A DNA stretch of 64,000 nucleotides. Origin: Flavitalea plasmicola (GTDB lineage: Bacteria > Bacteroidota > Bacteroidia > Chitinophagales > Chitinophagaceae). The stretch spans positions 620,001-684,000 of the forward strand of contig NZ_JAUOTO010000006.1 in NCBI RefSeq assembly GCF_030546645.1, in the 5' to 3' direction. Shown in pieces: positions 8,238 to 17,516 of this stretch. A program made the position numbers and the translations under genes. The notes below the pieces were generated by a model, which had not been told where the DNA came from, ran no database searches, and was given only the letters and a program-made list of their open reading frames with translations. Position 1 is the first letter of the stretch. Each line of letters starts with the position of its first letter.

Positions 8238-11200
8238 ATGAGAAAATGTCTAATGCTATCAGCGATGCTGATATTGTATTCACTACTAAGTTTTGGACAA
8301 ACGAAGAACGTGTCCGGCACGGTGACCAACGCGAGTGGTCTGCCCATTCCGAATGCGACCATTAAGATCAGGGGGGCCAAAACAGGTACCAGCGCCGATC
8401 AGAATGGCTCTTTCGTGATTAAAGCCCCTGGCAATGCGACGATTGTGATCAGCGCCGTGGGCTACCTGCCAAAGGAATTGGGCCTGGAGGACCGCACCTC
8501 CATTTCCATTCAGCTGGATGAAGATCGCAAGTCGCTCAGCGAAGTGGTCGTCACTGCCCTGGGTATCGCCCGGGAAAAGAGGTCGCTCAGCTACTCTGCG
8601 CAGAGCGTTACCGCAGAGAATATTTCCAATGGCGGCCGCGGCAACCTGATGGACAACATCAACGGAAAGGTCGCGGGCGTCCAGATCACCAATGCGGGCG
8701 GCCAGGCCGGCTCGGGTACCACCGTCATCATCCGCGGGTACAATTCGATAACAGGGACCAATCAGCCCTTGTACGTGGTCGATGGTGTTCCTATCGACAA
8801 CAGTGCCGAGCAGGGCAGCGGCTACGCGGTCAACGTACCCACAGCCAACCGGGCCGTCGACATCAGCCCCGATGATATCGAGAACCTCACGGTCCTGAAA
8901 GGTGGTGCGGCAACAGCGCTTTACGGCATCAAGGCGGCCAACGGCGCCCTGATCATCACTACCAAGAAAGGGCGTCCCGGAAAGATGGTGGTGGAAGCCG
9001 CCTTTGATCATGGTATAGCAAAAGCCAACAAGTTCCCTGCGCTCTCACACGGATTCATGAGAGGCAGCGGCGGTGTATACAACACAGTCACCACCAATAA
9101 CTGGGGGCCTACTGCTTCATCCAATCCCGTTTTCGCCTCAGGGACGAAACTTGATTTGGTAGGCACAGGCATACCCGTCGATGTATCCGGTCAGAAGATC
9201 CCCTATTATCCCAATAACTGGAAGAATTTTTTCGTCACAGGTAAATCGAACAAATATAATTTGTCTCTTTCAGGCGGCGGCGACAAGTCCACCTACTACG
9301 TAGGTCTGTCAAGACTGGAGCAGGATGGCATCATTTTAAATAACAACTACAACAAGACAGGCGCCGTCTTTAACTACACCACGCAGGTCAGCTCTCGCTT
9401 GAACCTGACCGTAAAGGCCAATTATATCAACACGGGCGGCAAACGTTTCGATGCAGGCAGGTTGATGAACGCACTGGACTACTATGTAAATACCTGGGAT
9501 ATCACCACCTTCCCCTGGAAGACCCCAACGGGTGAAGAGACCTGGTGGCAGAAGACGATCTCCAGTCCCGAATGGAGCGTACACGAGACGGGAGAAAAGT
9601 ACAAGCTGAATCGCCTCATCGCCAACATCGGCGCCGATTATAAGATTGCCCGCGACTGGTCGTTCAACTACAGGTACGGTGTCGACAATTATTCCGAGAA
9701 CAGGCGGAATGTCGACCCCATCGGTACCCTGGCCTACTCCAGCACCGACTACCTGGGTGGCATGCACGAAGTAAGGGTTAGCAACCTGCAGGTCAACTCG
9801 GAGGCTATGTTGAACTATGACCACAAATTCAGCGATGATCTTCATCTGCACGCATTGGTGGGCAACAACATCTTCTATAACAAATACGATGTGCTGGACA
9901 TCACCGGCACTTCCTTCGTTCTGCCTGACCTGTTCGATATCACCAACACCAAAACCCAAACGCTTTATCATTATTCCTTCCAGAAGCAGACATTGGGTGC
10001 ATATGCCGATGTGCAGTTGAGCTATAAGGACATGCTATTCCTGGAGGGCACCTACCGGAAGGACTGGTCGTCCACCCTGCCTCGTGCCAACATGGGTTTC
10101 CAATACCCTTCCGTGAGCGCAGGCTTTCTGTTCAGCGACCTGGTGCATTTTGACTGGTTGTCTTACGGCAAGCTGCGTGGCTCTATCGCCGGAACAGCTA
10201 ATGATGCCGGACCTTATCAAACAACTACTCCTTATGTCCCCGTTACGCCCAACGTGATGGGTAATCCCCGGTATTCTTATTCTACCCAGGTGGGTAATCC
10301 CTTCCTGAGACCGGAACATACAACCCAGAAAGAAATCGGCGCCGACCTGGGATTCTTTAAGCAAAAAGTCTTTTTGGAAGCTTCCTACTATTTCAAGAGG
10401 TCCAAGGACCTGATCGTGACAGCCCCCACCTCCAATGCAACAGGTGTTACCACAGAGGTGATCAATCTCGGCGAGATTACCAACAAAGGGGTAGATGCAA
10501 CCATCACCTTTAAGGATATCGTAAGGGCGAAAGGATTCAGCTGGACGTCCGCCTTCAACTTTGGCCGGAATGTCGGCAAGGTCATCAAAGTGGGTGACAA
10601 TGGCAATGACAAGCTGACCCTCGCCGGCGGTTACAATGCCACCACCGAGATTGACGCACAGAAAGGACAAGCCTTCGGCGCCATCTACGGCTATGCGTGG
10701 AAACGTTACAACGTAGCGTCCACCGATCCTAATTATATCAAAGCCCCTATGCTCATCGGTGACGACGGTACGGTCTCGGGCTCCGGTGATAAGGTCCTAC
10801 TGGGCAACACCAGCCCTAAGTTCATACTGGCCTGGAACAATACGCTGAAGTACATGGGTTTTACGTTTGGCTGGACCATCGAATGGAGACATGGCGGTGA
10901 TGTCATCAATGATTATAACAACCTGCTGACCTATTCCGGTAAAGGTGCGCTTACACAAAACAGGTACTACTCCGATACATATGCAGGTGCTAACTCGACC
11001 ATGACATACACAGGCGTCGATGCACAAGGGAAGGCAAAGACCAGCAACCCAATCAAGCTGACAAAATCCTGGTATACAGGCCAGTTCAACCAGATCGACG
11101 AACATTGGGTGGAAGACGCCAGCTGGCTGCGTCTGCGCAATATCTACCTGAGCTATGCGATCCCTGAGAGTGTCCTGAGACCCCTACATATCAAAGGTGT

Positions 11201-11366
11201 CGAGTTCACCATCGCAGGCCGCAACGTCTGGCTGCATACGAAATACACGGGCATCGATCCGGAAGTCGCTTCTGTCGGCAATGGCCCCAATGGTGTAACA
11301 GGCATCGATTACAATGGCGTTCCCGCTACAAAGGCCTGGGATGCGAGCGTAAAGATTAATTTTTAA
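8238..11366 (+). CDS. SusC/RagA-family TonB-linked outer-membrane transporter
   Basis: 1042 aa. Signal peptide (MRKCLMLSAMLILYSLLSFGQ), carboxypeptidase-regulatory-like domain (about 23-95, VSGTVTNASGLPIPNATIKI), TonB-box/plug junction LSEVVVTALGIAREKRSLSYS, plug with TTVIIRGYNSITG and PLYVVDGVPIDNS, and a barrel ending in WDASVKINF. It is similar in design to the SusC at 1718 but clearly diverged in barrel and plug loops, so it probably takes a different ligand. The ATG sits in the ACATGAGAAA context shared with the other susC starts and lies only about 70 bases after the relic terminator. The SusD partner follows 42 bases downstream. Confidence 0.95.
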   Translation: MRKCLMLSAMLILYSLLSFGQTKNVSGTVTNASGLPIPNATIKIRGAKTGTSADQNGSFVIKAPGNATIVISAVGYLPKELGLEDRTSISIQLDEDRKSLSEVVVTALGIAREKRSLSYSAQSVTAENISNGGRGNLMDNINGKVAGVQITNAGGQAGSGTTVIIRGYNSITGTNQPLYVVDGVPIDNSAEQGSGYAVNVPTANRAVDISPDDIENLTVLKGGAATALYGIKAANGALIITTKKGRPGKMVVEAAFDHGIAKANKFPALSHGFMRGSGGVYNTVTTNNWGPTASSNPVFASGTKLDLVGTGIPVDVSGQKIPYYPNNWKNFFVTGKSNKYNLSLSGGGDKSTYYVGLSRLEQDGIILNNNYNKTGAVFNYTTQVSSRLNLTVKANYINTGGKRFDAGRLMNALDYYVNTWDITTFPWKTPTGEETWWQKTISSPEWSVHETGEKYKLNRLIANIGADYKIARDWSFNYRYGVDNYSENRRNVDPIGTLAYSSTDYLGGMHEVRVSNLQVNSEAMLNYDHKFSDDLHLHALVGNNIFYNKYDVLDITGTSFVLPDLFDITNTKTQTLYHYSFQKQTLGAYADVQLSYKDMLFLEGTYRKDWSSTLPRANMGFQYPSVSAGFLFSDLVHFDWLSYGKLRGSIAGTANDAGPYQTTTPYVPVTPNVMGNPRYSYSTQVGNPFLRPEHTTQKEIGADLGFFKQKVFLEASYYFKRSKDLIVTAPTSNATGVTTEVINLGEITNKGVDATITFKDIVRAKGFSWTSAFNFGRNVGKVIKVGDNGNDKLTLAGGYNATTEIDAQKGQAFGAIYGYAWKRYNVASTDPNYIKAPMLIGDDGTVSGSGDKVLLGNTSPKFILAWNNTLKYMGFTFGWTIEWRHGGDVINDYNNLLTYSGKGALTQNRYYSDTYAGANSTMTYTGVDAQGKAKTSNPIKLTKSWYTGQFNQIDEHWVEDASWLRLRNIYLSYAIPESVLRPLHIKGVEFTIAGRNVWLHTKYTGIDPEVASVGNGPNGVTGIDYNGVPATKAWDASVKINF

Positions 11367-11408
11367 TTGGACCCGGAGCGCAAAGTAAATAAGCAAAAAA
11401 AATCAACC

Positions 11409-12932
11409 ATGAAACTAAGACTTAAAATATTTTCCATAGCATTTACCAGCGTTGCGGTGCTCGGGTTTAGCTCCTGCACGAAGACGCTGGACAGGATATC
11501 GGAATACAACAACAATGAGAATAACCCATTGAAGGCTTCTTCTCCCACCTTGCTCACCGCCGCCGAGTATTCCGGCATTATGTATGACGAAGGCAGCTTT
11601 GTCAACAGTGGCGATGGGGACGGTTTCCTGGGCATCTTTGCAGGACATTTTGCCGGCAACCATGCGCAAGGAGTGAATTTTAATATCTATCTTCTGAAGC
11701 ACGGCGATTTCCAGTTCCTCTTCAACGATGCTTACGTCTCTTCCCTGAAGAACCTGCAGCTGCTGATCGCCAATGCAAAGTCCAACGAAGCAGGGTTCGT
11801 AGGCGTTGCCAAGATCCTGCAGGCTTACCAGATCGCCTGGCTTACGACAGTATATGGAGACATTCCCTGGAGCCAGGCGCTGGATGTGTTGAAATACCAT
11901 AATCCGAAATATGATGCTCAGACAGATATTTATGCGTCAGCACAGACCCTTTTTAGCGAAGGTATCGCAAAGCTGAACGATGCCAAGAATGATGACCAGG
12001 CCGCCAGCGTGACGGGCGATGTCATTTATAACGGCGATCTCGACAAATGGATAGCTTGCGCCTACCTCCTGAAAGCGAGGTACTACAACCACTTCAGCAA
12101 GAAAGACCCCACCGGCAGCGCCACTTCGGCCCTGGCGATGGTTGACAGCGCCAAAGCCGCCGGCTTCACCGCCAACAAGGATGACGGCAATTTTGCGCTC
12201 CCTTATGATGGCGCTACTTCGCAAACCACCAACCCCTGGTACGGTATGTGGACCAATGGGATGCTGGCCGCCAATGAACCATTCCTGCAATTGATGATCT
12301 CGCAGAACGATCCCCGTCTGAATGCTTATTTCACCTCCATCAATGGCGTGTCGGGCGATGATGTTTACGGTCTTGGAAAACCCCAGGACGGCGTAGTGGG
12401 TAACGGGAATTACATGGGCATCGGTCCTGACGCCTGGTCCTACTATGGTCAAAAGAACTCTCCGGTATGGATGGCTACTTATCCGGAGCTGCTGATGATC
12501 GAAGCCGAAGCGGCTCTGCGGTCCGGTGACCCAGCACGTGCGGCAGCAGCACATAATGCAGCTATCACCGACCAGGTGAATGCAGTATTGTCCCTGCCGG
12601 CCTCCAAAGCTTCCGATAAGGCCAAGATCCCGGCTTACCTGGCAAGTTTCGCCAGCGAGACAGCGGCCACCATCACGCTGGAGAAGATCATGACTGAGAA
12701 ACATAAGATCATGTTCGCCATCGAAGGTGAATCCTGGATGGACGTCAGAAGGACGGGTAATCTCTATCCCACCTGGCTGACCATCCCGGTGGAAGATGCA
12801 TCGGCGGCCTCCCCGGTACCGGTGGCTACCCAGTTCATCCAGCGCCTGCTGTATCCGCAGTCTGAGCTGGATAAAAATGCTGCCAACGTACCCGCTGCCA
12901 CCATTTTCGACAAATTGTCGATCCTCAAATAA
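11409..12932 (+). CDS. SusD/RagB-family nutrient-binding outer-membrane lipoprotein
   Basis: 507 aa from the ATG at 11409; an in-frame TTG at 11367 would add 14 charged residues before the signal peptide and is unlikely. Lipoprotein signal with lipobox GFSSC. Contains the family motif TTVYGDIPWSQALD and ends in the expected FAIEGESWMDVRRTG and LLYPQSELDKN segments typical of the nutrient-binding subgroup. It is the predicted lid of the SusC just upstream. The stop is only 2-3 bases from the left inverted repeat of an insertion sequence, so any third operon gene or native terminator was lost, displaced or never existed. Confidence 0.93.
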   Translation: MKLRLKIFSIAFTSVAVLGFSSCTKTLDRISEYNNNENNPLKASSPTLLTAAEYSGIMYDEGSFVNSGDGDGFLGIFAGHFAGNHAQGVNFNIYLLKHGDFQFLFNDAYVSSLKNLQLLIANAKSNEAGFVGVAKILQAYQIAWLTTVYGDIPWSQALDVLKYHNPKYDAQTDIYASAQTLFSEGIAKLNDAKNDDQAASVTGDVIYNGDLDKWIACAYLLKARYYNHFSKKDPTGSATSALAMVDSAKAAGFTANKDDGNFALPYDGATSQTTNPWYGMWTNGMLAANEPFLQLMISQNDPRLNAYFTSINGVSGDDVYGLGKPQDGVVGNGNYMGIGPDAWSYYGQKNSPVWMATYPELLMIEAEAALRSGDPARAAAAHNAAITDQVNAVLSLPASKASDKAKIPAYLASFASETAATITLEKIMTEKHKIMFAIEGESWMDVRRTGNLYPTWLTIPVEDASAASPVPVATQFIQRLLYPQSELDKNAANVPAATIFDKLSILK

Positions 12933-12942
12933 ACAAAAAAAC

Positions 12943-12980
12943 GAGGGTGTCTCAAAAGTAACTGAGGCACCCTCTTCGTT
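12943..12980 (+). terminator. Hairpin in the left IS end, likely terminating susD transcripts
   Basis: GAGGGTG-CTCA (12943-12954) pairs with TGAG-CACCCTC (12963-12974), followed by TTCGTTTTC. One arm is the terminal inverted repeat itself. Confidence 0.6.
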
Positions 12981-13070
12981 TTCGGGAAGTACGCAATGTT
13001 ATGCACAACAGTGGGATAAGTAGGTAGCCTGTGGATTAGCAGAGGCGGAAGAATAGGGTTAAATTAGGGT

Positions 13071-14621
13071 ATGGCAAGAGGCAAAACATTATCAGTCGTG
13101 TTCAAGGCCAATCACCAACATCAGCTGATGGCCTTTCCCCCTACTCTGGACGAGTTGATTGCAGCCGATCATCCGGTCAGGGTCGTTCATGAGGTGCTTG
13201 AGCAGGTGGATATTACTGCACTTTTAAAGGAGTATAAACCAGGCGGGACGAGTAGTTATCATCCCCGGATGCTGCTCAAAGCGCTGGTCTATGCCTATAT
13301 CAACAACATTTACAGCAGCCGCAGGATCGAGCAGGCATTGCAGGAGAGCATTTATTTTATGTGGCTGACAGGCATGAGTAAACCGGATCACAATACGATT
13401 AACCGGTTCCGTGGCCAGCGGTTGCAAAAGACGCTACAGCCGATCTTTACCCAGGTGGTCCTGTTGCTGTGTGAGGAAGGGTTACTGAGTCTGAAGGACT
13501 TGTATACAGATGGAACAAAGATGGAAGCCAATGCCAACCGCTACACCTTTGTCTGGGGTAAGGCGATCAAATATCATAAGGAGAAGATCAGAGAGCAACT
13601 AAACGACCTGTGGAAGTACGCTCAATCGGTAGCTGCCGCAGAACTGGACGATACCGATCCGTCGGGCTTCAAAAAGATCGACAAAGAAACGGTAAGTGCT
13701 ACCGTAGAGAAGATCAATAGTGTTCTGAGAGATAAACCGGTCAGCAGTAAGATCCGTCAAAAGCTGAACTATGCCCGCAAAAACTGGCCGGGGGCACTGG
13801 ATAAATATGAACAACAGGAAAAGATCATCGGAGAGTCCAGGAGCAGTTATAGCAAAACAGATCCTGACGCGACCTTTATGCGGATGAAGGAGGATCATAT
13901 GCGCAACGGGCAGTTAAAGCCGGGCTACAACGTACAGATCAGCACCAACAATCAATATATAGCCGCCTATAGCATCCACCAGAGCTCCACCGATACGGGA
14001 ACACTGATCGATCATTTACAGCAGCATATCCGTAATAGTGGCGTTAAGCCCAATAACCTGACGGCTGATGCGGGATATGGCAGTGAACAGAACTATCAAT
14101 GGCTGGAGAAAAAACGGATTACCGCCTATGTTAAATACCCGCGTTTTGACCGGCAGCAGCAGGAGCGGCTCCATGATCAGGAAGCCTTCCGGGCAGACCG
14201 GTTCCCTTATAAGGAATCTACCGGGCGTCAGTATTGCCCTGCTGGCAAAGTGATGAAGAAACGGAACAGCTTTATCCGGAGCAATAAGACCAAATCCGGT
14301 ATCGATCAAACCCTGACCCGTTACCAGGCGAAAGGATGTGCCAGCTGTCCGCTGCGATCGAAATGTCATCCGGCAGAAGGCCACCGGATCATAGAGGTCA
14401 ACCTCAACCTTAACCGGTTAAGGCGAAAAGCGGAAAAACGGCTTAAATCGAAACGGGGTATTAAAAAACGCAAACAACGCTGCTGGGATACCGAACCCGT
14501 CTTTGGGCAGATCAAACACAATCACCACTTTAAACGCTTTATGCTGCGGGGGATCGAAAAAGTGGCCATTGAAACAGGTCTACTCGCCCTGGCTCATAAT
14601 TTAAGAAAGAAAGCGGCCTAA
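13071..14621 (+). CDS. IS1182-family DDE transposase
   Basis: 516 aa. The N-terminal DUF772-type region covers about residues 15-125 (HPVRVVHEVLEQ, SSYHPRMLLKALVYAYI, SRRIEQALQE, PDHNTINRFR). Catalytic candidates are Asp147 in LYTDGTKMEANANRYT, the Asp in LTADAGYGSEQNY, and the C-terminal Glu in RCWDTEPVFGQIKHN. A Cys cluster CASCPLRSKC lies before the last block, usual in this family. It catalyses cut-and-join of its own element. The frame is intact with no internal stop, so the copy may be active. Its ATG is about 110 bases inside the left end; transcription would stop at the right-end hairpin. Confidence 0.93.
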   Translation: MARGKTLSVVFKANHQHQLMAFPPTLDELIAADHPVRVVHEVLEQVDITALLKEYKPGGTSSYHPRMLLKALVYAYINNIYSSRRIEQALQESIYFMWLTGMSKPDHNTINRFRGQRLQKTLQPIFTQVVLLLCEEGLLSLKDLYTDGTKMEANANRYTFVWGKAIKYHKEKIREQLNDLWKYAQSVAAAELDDTDPSGFKKIDKETVSATVEKINSVLRDKPVSSKIRQKLNYARKNWPGALDKYEQQEKIIGESRSSYSKTDPDATFMRMKEDHMRNGQLKPGYNVQISTNNQYIAAYSIHQSSTDTGTLIDHLQQHIRNSGVKPNNLTADAGYGSEQNYQWLEKKRITAYVKYPRFDRQQQERLHDQEAFRADRFPYKESTGRQYCPAGKVMKKRNSFIRSNKTKSGIDQTLTRYQAKGCASCPLRSKCHPAEGHRIIEVNLNLNRLRRKAEKRLKSKRGIKKRKQRCWDTEPVFGQIKHNHHFKRFMLRGIEKVAIETGLLALAHNLRKKAA

Positions 14622-14748
14622 AAATGGAGGAAATCCTTCCTAATCACTTAAAAACTGCTACAATCTACTTTGACTTTATTGAAGCTGCAGCATAAGGCGC
14701 TCTAGTAATCGCCTATACCAACCTCTATACATCCCTATATAGAAAAAA

Positions 14749-14784
14749 GGTGTCTCTACTTTTGAGACACCCTCGTTTTTTTTT
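14749..14784. terminator. Bidirectional terminator in the right IS end
   Basis: Perfect 8-bp stem GGTGTCTC / GAGACACC with a 7-base loop, followed on the plus strand by CTCG and nine T's and on the minus strand by six T's. It should end both the transposase transcript and the convergent RNase E/G transcript. Confidence 0.8.
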
Positions 14785-14799
14785 AAGTATTTTCTTTAT

Positions 14800-16359
14800 T
14801 TACAGCTTGATCTCATCTTCCTGCTTGTCGAAGAAATGGAACTCCGTAAGGTGGTAATTCGTATTCGCAGCAATATTGACCTTCTGCTTGTATTTCAACC
14901 GCCATTTCCATTGCCTTGACCCGATGCCAAAGAGCTTCCCCTTGGTCAGGTAAGCATGCATAATGGGATGCACCGTGAGGGTCAGGTCCTTATGTTGGTG
15001 ATTCAGCAGGTAGCTTAAGTTCTTTTCGATCTCGTCCTCCAGGATAAGAGCGGAAGATATCTTGCCTGTGCCATTACAGGTGGGACACACTTCCTGTGTA
15101 TTGATAGTGACTTCCGGCTTCATCCGCTGCCGGGTGATCTGCATCAGCCCGAATTTGGAGATAGGCAGGACGGCATGCTTGGCCCTGTCCGTGCGCATAA
15201 ATGATTCCATGGACTCCATCAGCTTGCGCTTATTGTCCGGTAGCTTCATGTCTATGAAATCCACCACGATAATGCCACCCAGATCCCGTAGCCTCAATTG
15301 CCTTGCGATCTCCTCCGCAGCCTCCAGGTTGGTTTCCAACGCGTTCTGCTCCTGGTTATTACTGACGCTCTTGTACCCGCTGTTCACGTCGATGACATGC
15401 AGCGCTTCGGTATGCTCCAGGATGAGATAAGCCCCGCTGGGGAGGTTTACCGTCTTCCCAAAAGCCGCCTTCACCTGCTTCGTAACGCTGAACTGGTCGA
15501 AAATAGGAGAACCATTGTGATAATAGGAGACAATGTCAACCTTATCGGGGGCGATACGCTGGATATAGCTCTTGGTATCGTTGTAGATATTCCGGTCGTT
15601 GATGACGATCTTGTTGAAATCCTCGTTCAACAGGTCCCGCAACATGCTGGTGGTCTTCGTTTGCTCGCTGAGGATCTTCGCAGGCGCCACAGCCCCTTTC
15701 AGGTTGTGCTGGATCATCTTCCACGTGGCTACCAGGTCCGTAAGGTCCTCATGTAGCTCAGCCGTGTTCTTACCCTCGGCCGCCGTACGGACAATGACCC
15801 CGAAATTCTTCGGCTTGATGGCCTCAACGATCTTTTGCAGCCGTTTGCGCTCCTCTGAAGAATGGATCTTCCTGCTGACAGCTACAATATCATTAAAAGG
15901 AGTAATAACGACAAAACGCCCCGGCAGTGAGATCTCACAGCTGAGGCGAGGGCCCTTGGCCGCAATAGGTTCTTTTAATATCTGAACAAGTATGTGTGGT
16001 TTGCCGTTCAATACCTCATTGATCTTCCCCGTTTTAATGATCTCCGGCTCCACCTGGAAACCACCGAAGTCAAAACCCTCCGCGCTGGTGTCGTTCATCG
16101 CCTGTTGCGTGAACTTCAGCAGGCTCCGGGCATAAGGACTGAGATCAGTATAGTGTAGAAAAGCATCCTTTTCGAAACCTACGTCCACAAAAGCGGCATT
16201 CAGCCCCGGGATCAGCTTCTTTACCTTTCCCAGGTACAGATCACCCACTGCAAAGCTTGCATCAGCTTTTTCATGGTGTAGCTCCACCAGCTTCTTGTCC
16301 TCTAATAGGGCTATCTCAACACCCTGTGGGGTTGCATTTATGATCAGTTCCTTATTCAA
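14800..16359 (-). CDS. rng: Ribonuclease E/G family endoribonuclease
   Basis: 519 aa, the size of RNase G rather than full RNase E (no long C-terminal degradosome scaffold). S1 RNA-binding domain near residues 38-130 (GDLYLGKVKKLIPGLNAAFVDVGFEKDAFLHY). The catalytic core contains HVIDVNSGYK and IIVVDFIDMKLPDNKRK, whose acidic residues bind Mg2+, and a zinc-link motif CPTCNGTGK. The enzyme cuts single-stranded AU-rich RNA, maturing rRNA and decaying mRNA in the cytoplasm. The minus-strand cluster downstream of HU and the TPR gene is a common Bacteroidota arrangement. Its 3' end is served by the IS hairpin at 14749. Confidence 0.93.
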   Translation of the reverse strand: MNKELIINATPQGVEIALLEDKKLVELHHEKADASFAVGDLYLGKVKKLIPGLNAAFVDVGFEKDAFLHYTDLSPYARSLLKFTQQAMNDTSAEGFDFGGFQVEPEIIKTGKINEVLNGKPHILVQILKEPIAAKGPRLSCEISLPGRFVVITPFNDIVAVSRKIHSSEERKRLQKIVEAIKPKNFGVIVRTAAEGKNTAELHEDLTDLVATWKMIQHNLKGAVAPAKILSEQTKTTSMLRDLLNEDFNKIVINDRNIYNDTKSYIQRIAPDKVDIVSYYHNGSPIFDQFSVTKQVKAAFGKTVNLPSGAYLILEHTEALHVIDVNSGYKSVSNNQEQNALETNLEAAEEIARQLRLRDLGGIIVVDFIDMKLPDNKRKLMESMESFMRTDRAKHAVLPISKFGLMQITRQRMKPEVTINTQEVCPTCNGTGKISSALILEDEIEKNLSYLLNHQHKDLTLTVHPIMHAYLTKGKLFGIGSRQWKWRLKYKQKVNIAANTNYHLTEFHFFDKQEDEIKL

Positions 16360-16438
16360 GCGTAACTAGCGTTTGCCATAGACATGAACCTTTTAGAACG
16401 AGGCCATTCTGACTGACCCCCGCGCGCATAGAAAAACA

Positions 16439-16534
16439 CTATTTGTTCCTCTTCTTATGGCGATTTTTTCTCAGTCTTTTTTTACGCTTATGCGTCGCAA
16501 TTTTATGACGCTTACGCTTTTTACCACAAGGCAT
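16439..16534 (-). CDS. 31-aa basic AURKAIP1/COX24-domain protein (ribosome-associated type)
   Basis: A 31-codon minus-strand ORF starting MPCGKKRKRHKIATHKRKKR and ending RHKKRNK; about 60% Lys, Arg or His. This sequence is characteristic of the very small AURKAIP1/COX24-domain proteins annotated across Bacteroidota. The domain is related to mitochondrial ribosomal protein mS38 and mycobacterial bS22, both bound to the small subunit, so a ribosomal role is likely; that is family knowledge, not proven here. It lies between the RNase E/G gene and the TPR gene with an A/T-rich segment upstream. It is easily missed because of its length. Confidence 0.85.
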   Translation of the reverse strand: MPCGKKRKRHKIATHKRKKRLRKNRHKKRNK

Positions 16535-16630
16535 AATGAGTACTTTTTATAGTTAAAAATAAATTCTAAATTCCCCAATGATTGATGTTGAGCCTCTGCC
16601 AGCGCACTTCGCTCGCTCTAAATGTGAGAC

Positions 16631-17494
16631 TTAACGTAAAGACTGGATACTTTGATCAATCTCCTTGATCATATCCGGGTTACCTACCAGCTTCCGGGCA
16701 ACCTGATACCATCGGATGGCATCAGCCTTGTTACCCTGTTGCTGATGGACTTCGGCAAGTAGGAGTATCGCTTCGATATTGGCAGGTTGATGTCGAACGA
16801 CTGTTGTCAAACGTTCAATAGCTTTATCAAATTGCCCTGATACAATCCCTCCCCAACCCAGCATGAATTGAGCGTACATATTGCTTGTATCACGGCGTGC
16901 TACTTCCAAAATCCGCTGAATTCCCTGCATGACCTCCGTTGGACTTCCGGCCGTGCTACCAAACACGTAGCTTGCGCCCAGACCCACCTTCGTGGAATCA
17001 TTCTGAGGATTCAGTTCTAAAGCCTTTTCAAACAACTCTTTAGCATTGGTGGCCATCCAGCTTTTAATAGCCGGGTTATCCTGCCCCCGCAAACTCTCCA
17101 AAAATATTCGGGCTGCAAATGTCAGACTTTTTTCCGAATTTTCCAATTTAGCTACTTCTGCCGTATAATAGGCAAAAGGCAGGAACCCATTCTGCACGGA
17201 ATCCCGCCAGAATGCTGCCAACGACCGGCTGGCATCCAGCTGCTGCACTTTTACATCCCCCCTTACCACAGCATGCTGCAAACGGGTGACATATTCCAGT
17301 TGTGTAGGAGTAAGCTTTGATTGTGAGGCCTGTAGAATATCCTCAGTGCTGATCGGTCTTGAAATAGAAGCCCCTTGAGCACCCCCTTCGGAGGGCTCTT
17401 GCTTCTTTTGCGGAGGAACTGTTTGTCCAAAAAAATACAGAGCGAGTAATAAGAGCACCCCGGTGCCAACTACCATAATTTGCTGTCTCTTCAT
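16631..17494 (-). CDS. Membrane-anchored TPR protein
   Basis: 287 aa. An N-terminal transmembrane anchor (about residues 7-23, VVGTGVLLLLALYFFG) is followed by a Pro/Gln/Glu-rich linker and helical repeats. Residues about 150-285 contain recognisable TPR units (NAKELFEKALELNPQNDSTKVGLGASYVFG, FDKAIERLTTVVRHQPANIEAILLLAEVHQQQGNKADAIRWYQVARKL). TPRs mediate protein-protein contacts; no enzyme motif is present. The start lies 23 bases after the HU gene, so the two are probably cotranscribed. Function unknown; a scaffold on the outer face of the inner membrane is the natural guess. Confidence 0.8.
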   Translation of the reverse strand: MKRQQIMVVGTGVLLLLALYFFGQTVPPQKKQEPSEGGAQGASISRPISTEDILQASQSKLTPTQLEYVTRLQHAVVRGDVKVQQLDASRSLAAFWRDSVQNGFLPFAYYTAEVAKLENSEKSLTFAARIFLESLRGQDNPAIKSWMATNAKELFEKALELNPQNDSTKVGLGASYVFGSTAGSPTEVMQGIQRILEVARRDTSNMYAQFMLGWGGIVSGQFDKAIERLTTVVRHQPANIEAILLLAEVHQQQGNKADAIRWYQVARKLVGNPDMIKEIDQSIQSLR

Positions 17495-17516
17495 GCTGTT
17501 CGCTTAGAGCGCAAAA

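Larger units (their letters stand above)
12935..14784 (+). mobile_element. IS1182-family insertion sequence, apparently complete
   Basis: Terminal inverted repeats match over 26 bases: seven A's plus CGAGGGTGTCTCAAAAGTA at 12935-12960, and its complement at 14757-14782. The single transposase gene fills the interior. No target duplication is obvious because both outer ends run into A/T tracts. Each end also forms a hairpin with a T-run. It sits between the susD stop and the 3' end of the RNase E/G gene, so it disrupts no recognisable gene. Confidence 0.9.

Noticed and set aside
12933..14800. Target-site duplication of the insertion sequence
   Set aside because: Both ends run into A/T tracts and no clear duplicated word flanks them, so none is reported.
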